In this document: positions 16,620-22,373 of the stretch, piece by piece
Position numbering within the stretch: the stretch's first letter is position 1
How the letters are laid out: every line of letters starts with the position of its first letter
NCBI GenBank assembly: GCA_902497035.1
Contig: CABVDL010000025.1
Coordinates: forward strand, 1-28,014
Direction: 5' to 3'
DNA length: 28,014 bases
Origin: an uncultured Prevotella sp.
Lineage (GTDB): Bacteria > Bacteroidota > Bacteroidia > Bacteroidales > Bacteroidaceae
The notes under the pieces: model-generated
What the model saw: the letters and a program-made list of their open reading frames with translations, nothing else
Databases searched by the model: none
What the model was told of the DNA's origin: nothing
Program-made: the position numbers and the translations under genes

Positions 16620-18578
16620 ATGAAAAAAATCTATTCACTATTACTTGCCGTATTGGCGTCGATGGGCGTCAACGCGCAAACGCCGTCAGTGTCGGTTGAC
16701 CTCACTGACCGTCTCCTTGTGAACCCCGACTTCGAGTTCAAGGATCTCACTGACTCTTTGGGCAATGTCACCCGCACTCCTTATGACGCCTCACTCAGTA
16801 ATGAGTTCCGCGGATTACCGACCGGATGGTCAACCAGCGGTACCTATAAAGGCACTTCCTGGGGTATTAGTAACGGTGGTAAGGGATTCCATGGGAAATC
16901 CCAGTTCTGGCTCGCTTTTACCAATTACGATGATGGCTTTAAGTTCTATCAGACTATCCCCAGCGACAAGCTTGAGCCCGGCATCTATAAGGTGTCTTGC
17001 CTGATGTATGTTCCTAAGGACCTCTACGGTGCCACCTGTCTGTTCGCCAACAACAGTGTGGAGTATTGGGGCCATGAGGACCAGTATGTGAGCAACCAAA
17101 CTGAGGGTGACGAATCCATTGCCTATGCCAACTATGCTGGCGGCTGCGATGAGAACGACACCCGGTGGTTGCTTCCTATGGTAGTCTATGTTAAGATCAA
17201 TGCTGGCGACTCCCTTTCTCTTGGTGTGCGTACTTCCAGCAAGATGGGCAGCGGTAAGGTGACGACGAATGCAGGTAAGTGCAATATTGATAATTTCAGA
17301 ATCGAGAAGGTGCTTGCTTCGCAGGAGGGTCCCGACGGTATGACCGCAAGCCTCATTAAGAACCCCGAATTCGAGAACCTGTCGGAGTCAGAGGCCCTCA
17401 CTACGGTCGATTACACGAAATATATCGACCAGCCTTACGGATGGGATGTCAAGAATCCGACTTCCATGATGGGCTATGCCCCTGGCTATATCCAGAATTA
17501 TCATGGCAAGGGCGTATTACAGGTCAATGACTCGTTAAACTACATCGAGGATTTCCAGTTAAGTCAGACGATACCGGCCGAGAACCTCACACCGGGTCTT
17601 TATCGGGTCTATTGCCGTTTCTGGCAGTATAAGCACAGCAGCGACAACTTGTTCGGCAACGGACGCTTGTTTGGCGACAACGGCAACAAGGTCTATAGCA
17701 TGTACTATGGCAAGGAAGGCGACTACGGTGACAATATAGTAGAGGATGAGAACTACTCCTTCGGCAATTACCGTGGTGACTACAGCGGCTGGGAGTGGCA
17801 CCGCTTCTTCAATATTTTCATCGATGTGCCCGTTTATGAGAACAACGACCTCACGCTTGGTATCCGTACGAGCTCACTCAACAAGGATGGCGACTACGAC
17901 TACCCGAAGAGTGGCTATTGGAAGATTAGCAACAAGCTCTCACTCCCCGGTGTGACGGGCTGGTTCATGGTTGATGACTTCGGCATGTTCCGCGAGTCGG
18001 GTAACCCTGTGACACTGAAAGAAGACAGCGTGAATACCATCGAAGCCTCTGATTATAATAAGGTGACGCTTAACAAGACATTCACCAATGATCAGTGGAA
18101 TGCTGTTTGCCTTCCCTTCGCACTCAATAGCACTGACATCGCCACCATCTTCGGTAAGGGTACCGAGGTGGCTACCGTTACCGGCATCAACGGCAACGAA
18201 GTGGCCTTGAAGAGCGTTGACGCCATAGAGGCCGGCAAGGCCTATGTCGTCAAGCCTACTGATGTGCTTCCTTCTCCTATCGTGCTCGACGATGTGACCT
18301 TCACGGCAACCGCACCTGAAGAGTCTAAGGTCTTCCAGGGTGTATTCGCTCCCACCACATTGGCCGCTGACTGCCAGGCCGTTGACGCTGATGGCAAGGC
18401 TGTGGCCGCTACTGAGGTGAATGCCTTTGGAGCTTACATCACTGCTGATGCTCTTACAGGCATCAATAACATCGAGGCCAATCAGAAGAAGGCTCCTGTT
18501 TACAATCTTGCCGGTCAGAAAGTCAGCAAGAACTACAAGGGTGTCCGCGTGATGAAGAACAAGAAGTACATTCGCTAA
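16620..18578 (+). CDS. Secreted protein with duplicated jelly-roll/CBM-like modules and sorting-type tail
   Basis: I do not recognise a catalytic family. Signal peptide 1-19 (ending VNAQ). Two homologous modules follow. Module 1 (~32-230) shows LLVNPDFEF, FYQTIPSDKLEPGIYKVSC, LSLGVRTSSK and NIDNFRIEK. Module 2 (~245-458) shows LIKNPEFENL, LSQTIPAENLTPGLYRVYC, LTLGIRTSSL and MVDDFGMFR. This order (N-P-x-F start, paired central strands, closing D-x-F strand) is that of beta-sandwich carbohydrate-binding modules. Residues ~475-615 hold a 'WNAVCLPFAL' domain often seen before the tail in Prevotella/Bacteroides secreted proteins. The end (NLAGQKVSKNYKGVRVMK) is the sorting-like tail. The role is most likely surface glycan binding rather than hydrolysis. 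It closes the core operon and is followed by strong hairpins. Confidence 0.8.
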   Translation: MKKIYSLLLAVLASMGVNAQTPSVSVDLTDRLLVNPDFEFKDLTDSLGNVTRTPYDASLSNEFRGLPTGWSTSGTYKGTSWGISNGGKGFHGKSQFWLAFTNYDDGFKFYQTIPSDKLEPGIYKVSCLMYVPKDLYGATCLFANNSVEYWGHEDQYVSNQTEGDESIAYANYAGGCDENDTRWLLPMVVYVKINAGDSLSLGVRTSSKMGSGKVTTNAGKCNIDNFRIEKVLASQEGPDGMTASLIKNPEFENLSESEALTTVDYTKYIDQPYGWDVKNPTSMMGYAPGYIQNYHGKGVLQVNDSLNYIEDFQLSQTIPAENLTPGLYRVYCRFWQYKHSSDNLFGNGRLFGDNGNKVYSMYYGKEGDYGDNIVEDENYSFGNYRGDYSGWEWHRFFNIFIDVPVYENNDLTLGIRTSSLNKDGDYDYPKSGYWKISNKLSLPGVTGWFMVDDFGMFRESGNPVTLKEDSVNTIEASDYNKVTLNKTFTNDQWNAVCLPFALNSTDIATIFGKGTEVATVTGINGNEVALKSVDAIEAGKAYVVKPTDVLPSPIVLDDVTFTATAPEESKVFQGVFAPTTLAADCQAVDADGKAVAATEVNAFGAYITADALTGINNIEANQKKAPVYNLAGQKVSKNYKGVRVMKNKKYIR

Positions 18579-18589
18579 TCATTGAGTGA

Positions 18590-18618
18590 CCTGTCGGCTC
18601 CCGCGATTGGCCGGCAGG
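18590..18618 (+). terminator. Hairpin downstream of the core operon (first of two)
   Basis: CCTGTCGGC (18590-18598) pairs with GCCGGCAGG (18610-18618) over 9 bp including one G-U pair, around an 11-base loop. It starts 11 bp after the stop codon of the preceding gene. No T-run follows, so it may stabilise the mRNA end or act together with the next hairpin. Confidence 0.5.
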
Positions 18619-18627
18619 CTAGCGTAT

Positions 18628-18686
18628 GGCAACGGTTAAGTGCAGAATGGGTGTCGTCCCATTCTGCATTTGCGTAACCTGTTGCC
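18628..18686 (+). terminator. Nested stem-loop, probable transcription terminator
   Basis: A perfect 11-bp stem, TGCAGAATGGG (18641-18651) with CCCATTCTGCA (18658-18668), encloses a six-base loop and is followed by TTTGCG. An outer pair, GGCAACGGTT (18628-18637) with AACCTGTTGCC (18676-18686), can form around it with one bulge. This is the most stable structure noticed in the core-operon region and probably ends the core operon transcript, although the T-run is short. Confidence 0.65.
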
Positions 18687-18746
18687 TTATCGCCCAAAGT
18701 ACAATCGCAGCGCCCCTTTGTTAATCTCAATCCGATAGAACCTAAA

Positions 18747-19970
18747 ATGAAAAGAGTAATTCTGCTTTTATTGATTTCATTGTCAGTCGTTAATGGATGG
18801 TGCGGCAAGCGCAAAGTGCTGTTCGCTATCATCGATGGCATACCTGCCGACTGCATCATGCGCCTGCAGCCGCCCACCATCATGGAGATAGCCCACGAGG
18901 GACATTTCTGCGTTTCCTTTGCCGGCGGTATCGTAGGAACCGCCAGCCAGACCCCGACCATCTCTGCCATTGGCTACACCAACATCTTAACCGGCACGTG
19001 GATGTATAAGCATCAGGTGAAGGGTAATGACAATATCCATCCCAACTACAGTTACCCGACCATCTTCCGCGTGGCCAAGGACCAGCCTCAGCCGGTGACA
19101 ACCGCCATTTATTCAAGTTGGACCGACAACCGCACCATCTTGCTTGGCGAGGGCCTCGAGGCCACCCGTCAGCTGAAGATTGACTATGTGCGCGACGGCT
19201 ACGACAAGGATAATGTGCGCTTCCCCAAGCAGCCGGGCGACGTACAGCTGCAAAAGGTCGACGACCAGATTTGCTCCGATGCCGCTGCCTGCATTTCCAG
19301 CAATGCGCCCGACCTCAACTGGCTCTATCTTTGGTACCCCGACGACGCCTTCCATCACAATGGCAACGGAAAGATTGCCGACGACGCCATCATGACCGTC
19401 GACCGTCAGCTGGCTAAGGTTTGGGCAAGCGTCAAGGACCGTGAACGGAAATACGGCGAGGACTGGCTGGTCATCATCACCACCGATCACGGCCGCGAGG
19501 AAAAAGGATTCCGCCATGGCAATCAGTCGGCCCGCGAGCGCGCCTCATGGATTGCCACCAACGTCAAGAAGGTGAACCGGCACTTCACCGCAGGTAAGCT
19601 GTCGCAGGTCGACATCTTTCCCACCATTTGCCAATACATGCAGTGGCAGCTCGACAACAACGTACGCTTTGAGCTCGACGGACAGTCCTTCCTCGGCAAG
19701 ACCGACATGGACGACTTCAAGCTCTTCCCCTACGACAACACCATTGACCTGCAGTGGACGTCCAACAACCGGCAGGACAATGCCGAGGTCTATCTCACCA
19801 CTACCAATGACCGGTTCAAGGGCATGACCGACAACTGGCAAAAGGTAGGCGAGGTCAAGGTGAAGGAAGGCCACTTCCTGATTGACTTCAGCAAATACCC
19901 CAAGTCAAAGCTTTATAAGTTCGCAGTCGTCACCCCGAACACCTGCCTCACCCGGATATTCAAGAAATAG
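18747..19970 (+). CDS. Alkaline-phosphatase-superfamily hydrolase (type I phosphodiesterase/pyrophosphatase-like), secreted
   Basis: A 407-residue protein with a short signal peptide (MKRVILLLLISLSVVNG). Its two-metal site fits the alkaline phosphatase superfamily: D30 (FAIIDGI), D199-D200 and H203/H204 (YPDDAFHHNG), D247-H248 (TTDHGR) and H257 (RHGNQS). The nucleophile should lie in the TPTISAIGYTNILTG stretch (residues 69-83), where a Ser/Thr occurs but the usual TFPNH wording is changed, so the exact residue is unsure. The sulfatase C/S-x-P-x-R motif is absent, which argues for phosphate mono- or diester hydrolysis. The last ~80 residues look like a small beta domain (Fn3-like). It is framed by hairpins upstream and a terminator downstream, so it is probably transcribed alone. 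No clear TAnnTTTG promoter was found before it. The substrate is unknown. Confidence 0.85.
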   Translation: MKRVILLLLISLSVVNGWCGKRKVLFAIIDGIPADCIMRLQPPTIMEIAHEGHFCVSFAGGIVGTASQTPTISAIGYTNILTGTWMYKHQVKGNDNIHPNYSYPTIFRVAKDQPQPVTTAIYSSWTDNRTILLGEGLEATRQLKIDYVRDGYDKDNVRFPKQPGDVQLQKVDDQICSDAAACISSNAPDLNWLYLWYPDDAFHHNGNGKIADDAIMTVDRQLAKVWASVKDRERKYGEDWLVIITTDHGREEKGFRHGNQSARERASWIATNVKKVNRHFTAGKLSQVDIFPTICQYMQWQLDNNVRFELDGQSFLGKTDMDDFKLFPYDNTIDLQWTSNNRQDNAEVYLTTTNDRFKGMTDNWQKVGEVKVKEGHFLIDFSKYPKSKLYKFAVVTPNTCLTRIFKK

Positions 19971-19976
19971 TCCTCC

Positions 19977-20010
19977 AAGGGGATGATGACCATCATTCCC
20001 TTCGTTTTTT
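19977..20010 (+). terminator. Intrinsic terminator after the phosphatase-superfamily gene
   Basis: AAGGGGATGAT (19977-19987) pairs with ATCATTCCCTT (19992-20002) over 11 bp with one G-U pair and a four-base loop, followed two bases later by six T (20005-20010). It begins 6 bp after the stop codon. This is the clearest rho-independent terminator in the window. Confidence 0.82.
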
Positions 20011-20064
20011 GGGGTGACCTTGCGTCATCTTAGACGATTTTCCCCTATTGCCGAACAATATTGC

Positions 20065-20095
20065 ATTGGCGTTATGGGTATTTTTGATAATTTTG
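20065..20095 (+). promoter_or_regulatory. Bacteroidetes-type promoter for the second enzyme operon
   Basis: ATTG at 20065-20068, a 19-bp spacer, and TAATTTTG at 20088-20095, an exact match to TAnnTTTG. The start of transcription would fall near 20102. It lies directly after an intrinsic terminator and before the GH105 gene. It excludes the upstream in-frame TTG at 20048 as the start codon of that gene, because that codon would not be transcribed. Confidence 0.75.
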
Positions 20096-20128
20096 CATTT
20101 GAAGACAAGAAACATTACTAAACACTAT

Positions 20129-21268
20129 ATGCGACATCGACCCATAGACCTTAAGAGGACGTACCTCATCATTGCCCTCATTGCGTTTTTGCTATGCGGC
20201 GCATCGACGCTGTCCGCCAAAAGCTCCCGCTACCTGAAGCATTTCCCTGCCGACTGCAATCCGGAGCTCATCGGCGCGAAGTTGGCCGGGCGCTTTGCTG
20301 CGACCGGAAAACATGCCTTACACATGAACCGCTGGATAGGTTACCCGGAGACCTTCGTGTGGAACGGCGCGCTCAGATTTGCCCAGCTGACCAAGCGCAA
20401 GGCGCTGCTCGACTCGCTGACAGTCCGCTTCGACACCCTCACAACGCATCAACGGCAACTCCTTCCGCCGATGTATCATGTCGACATGAACATGTTTGGC
20501 AGTCTGCCCCTGCTGCTTTACCAGATTAGTCATGACAAGCGCTATCTGGAGTTCGGCCTGCCTTATGCCGACACCCAATGGGCGCTGCCCGACCATCCCA
20601 ATGCCGCCCAGCAGCGATGGGCCGACGAGGGCTACTCCTGGCAGACGCGCGTATGGATTGATGATATGTATATGATTACGGTCGTCCAGACCGCAGCCTA
20701 TAAGGCAACGGGCAATGCGGCTTACTACGAGAGGGCCGCGAAAGAGATGAAACTCTATCTGGACAGCCTGCAGTGCCCGAACGGATTGTTCTATCATGCG
20801 CCCGATGTACCCTATTTCTGGGGCCGGGGCAACGGATGGGTGGCCTGCGGCATGACCGAGCTGCTCAAGATTCTCCCTAAGAACAATCCTTATTATACGC
20901 CCATCCTCAACAGCTACCGCAAGATGATGGCCTCGCTGAAGGCCTACCAGAACGAGGAAGGACTCTGGCGCCAGCTGTTGGATAAGAGCGACTGCTGGAC
21001 CGAAACCTCGGGTTCGGCCATGTTCACCTATGCGCTGATCAACGGCGTCCGCCAGGGTTGGCTCAATGAGAAGGAATATGGCCCCATCGCCCGGAAGGCG
21101 TGGATAGGGCTGTGCAAATACCTGACGCCCGACGGCAAGGTGCGCAGCGTCTGCGCGGGCACCAATAAGAAAAATGATGAGGCCTACTATTACAAGCGGC
21201 CGAGGCGCACCGGTGACTACCACGGGCAGGCGCCCTATCTATGGTGCGTCAACGCATTGCTGGAGTAG
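20129..21268 (+). CDS. GH105 unsaturated uronyl (rhamnogalacturonyl) hydrolase, secreted
   Basis: Start taken at the ATG at 20129, which gives a standard signal peptide (basic RHRPIDLKR, core TYLIIALIAFLLCGASTLSA) and lies downstream of the promoter at 20065-20095; an in-frame TTG at 20048 would add 27 non-signal residues. The 379-residue product has the (alpha/alpha)6 pattern of GH88/GH105: RWIGYPETFVWNGAL, RVWIDDMYM with D178/D179 as candidate catalytic acids, WGRGNGW at ~231-237, and QLLDKSDCWTETSGSAMFTYAL. The family removes the unsaturated uronic acid left at the non-reducing end by polysaccharide lyases, typically from rhamnogalacturonan. Its presence implies lyase-cut substrate, yet no lyase gene is in the window. 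Export rather than cytoplasmic location suggests a periplasmic role. Confidence 0.88.
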   Translation: MRHRPIDLKRTYLIIALIAFLLCGASTLSAKSSRYLKHFPADCNPELIGAKLAGRFAATGKHALHMNRWIGYPETFVWNGALRFAQLTKRKALLDSLTVRFDTLTTHQRQLLPPMYHVDMNMFGSLPLLLYQISHDKRYLEFGLPYADTQWALPDHPNAAQQRWADEGYSWQTRVWIDDMYMITVVQTAAYKATGNAAYYERAAKEMKLYLDSLQCPNGLFYHAPDVPYFWGRGNGWVACGMTELLKILPKNNPYYTPILNSYRKMMASLKAYQNEEGLWRQLLDKSDCWTETSGSAMFTYALINGVRQGWLNEKEYGPIARKAWIGLCKYLTPDGKVRSVCAGTNKKNDEAYYYKRPRRTGDYHGQAPYLWCVNALLE

Positions 21269-21304
21269 AATCAACGGTAACAATAAATAAGACAGAATAA
21301 ATTT

Positions 21305-22357
21305 ATGAAACGCTTTTCTCCTTTATCAACAGCCTTAGGCAACCTGCTTTTATCAACGGCCTTAGGCAACCTGCTATCGGTTGCGCTGCTCGCGGGTGTG
21401 CCCGCTGTCAATGCCGCAGCCGCTACTGCGGAGGGCGACGGCAATGCGCGTTATTACCATAACCCTGTCATCACCTATGACACGCCCGACCCGACCATCA
21501 TCACGGAGGGCGACACCTTCTACCTGTTTGCCACAGAGCGCAACCACGAGACGCCGGTATGGACGTCGACCAACCTCGTCGACTGGACCCTTCGGCCGTC
21601 AGGCGCCTTTGCCAAGCGCCCTTCGTTTGTAGAGAAAGGTGGCGTGTGGGCACCCGATGTCAATAAGATTGGCAACCGCTACGTTCTCTATTACGCCATG
21701 TCGCAGTGGGGTGGGGAATGGAGCTGCGGCATCGGTGTGGCTGTGGCCGACCGCCCTGAAGGCCCCTACACCGACCTGGGCAAGCTCTTTATCAGCAGCG
21801 AGATAGGCGTGCAGAACTGCATCGACCCGTTCTTCATCAGCGACAACGGCCACAACTTCCTCTTCTGGGGTAGTTTCCACGGCATCTATGGCACTGAGCT
21901 GACGGCCGACGGACTGCAGCTCAAGGATAAAAGCAACCTGACGAAGGTGGCCGACAACTTCATGGAAGCCACCTACATCCACAAGCGCGACGGCTATTAC
22001 TACCTGTTCGGCTCCAACGGCTCCTGCTGCGAGGGCGACAAGAGCACTTACCGCGTGGTTGTCGGCCGGAGCCGCTACCTGATGGGCCCCTACGTCGACA
22101 AGCAAGGCCGCCCCTTGCTCCAGGGCAACTATGAGGTAGTCCTGCATGGCAACAAGAAGTTCGTCGGACCCGGTCACAATGCCGAAATCGTCACCGACGA
22201 TGCCGGACAGGACTGGCTGCTCTACCACTCCTACGTGAGGCACCATTCCGACGAGGGCCGGCAGCTGCTGCTCGACCCCATCAACTGGAAAAACGGATGG
22301 CCCGTCATCAGCCGCCATTCGCCCTCTGTCACCCATAAAGTCCCTCAATTCAAATAG
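21305..22357 (+). CDS. GH43 arabinanase/arabinofuranosidase-like enzyme, secreted
   Basis: Residues 1-37 are the signal peptide, which contains a 9-residue tandem duplication (LSTALGNLL twice, see repeat). Residues ~48-345 form a single GH43 propeller with D62 (TPDPTI) as base, D174 (CIDPFF) as pKa modulator and E221 (MEATYI) as acid. H291 in GPGHNAEIV and the following DWLLYHSY resemble the region seen in endo-1,5-alpha-L-arabinanases of GH43, so arabinan or arabino-oligosaccharide cleavage is the best guess; xylosidase or arabinofuranosidase activity cannot be excluded. There is no extra binding domain, unlike the other GH43 in the locus. It lies 36 bp after the GH105 gene and 16 bp before the GH115 gene, well inside an operon. 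Confidence 0.88.
   Translation: MKRFSPLSTALGNLLLSTALGNLLSVALLAGVPAVNAAAATAEGDGNARYYHNPVITYDTPDPTIITEGDTFYLFATERNHETPVWTSTNLVDWTLRPSGAFAKRPSFVEKGGVWAPDVNKIGNRYVLYYAMSQWGGEWSCGIGVAVADRPEGPYTDLGKLFISSEIGVQNCIDPFFISDNGHNFLFWGSFHGIYGTELTADGLQLKDKSNLTKVADNFMEATYIHKRDGYYYLFGSNGSCCEGDKSTYRVVVGRSRYLMGPYVDKQGRPLLQGNYEVVLHGNKKFVGPGHNAEIVTDDAGQDWLLYHSYVRHHSDEGRQLLLDPINWKNGWPVISRHSPSVTHKVPQFK
21322..21375 (+). repeat. 27-bp tandem direct repeat inside a signal-peptide coding region
   Basis: Copy 1 is 21322-21348 and copy 2 is 21349-21375, directly abutting, with 26 of 27 bases identical (A at 21331, G at 21358). Each copy encodes nine residues (LSTALGNLL), so the reading frame is kept and the hydrophobic core of the signal peptide is lengthened. 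Confidence 0.92.
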
Positions 22358-22373
22358 TCTGTAATATAACCTT

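Noticed and set aside
18669..18746. Search for a promoter before the phosphatase-superfamily gene
   Set aside because: TTTG occurs at 18669-18672 and 18717-18720, but no TAnnTTTG follows at the right distance, so no promoter is called.
18747..19970. Sulfatase assignment
   Set aside because: The C/S-x-P-x-R formylglycine motif of sulfatases is absent; the metal-site residues fit the wider alkaline phosphatase superfamily.
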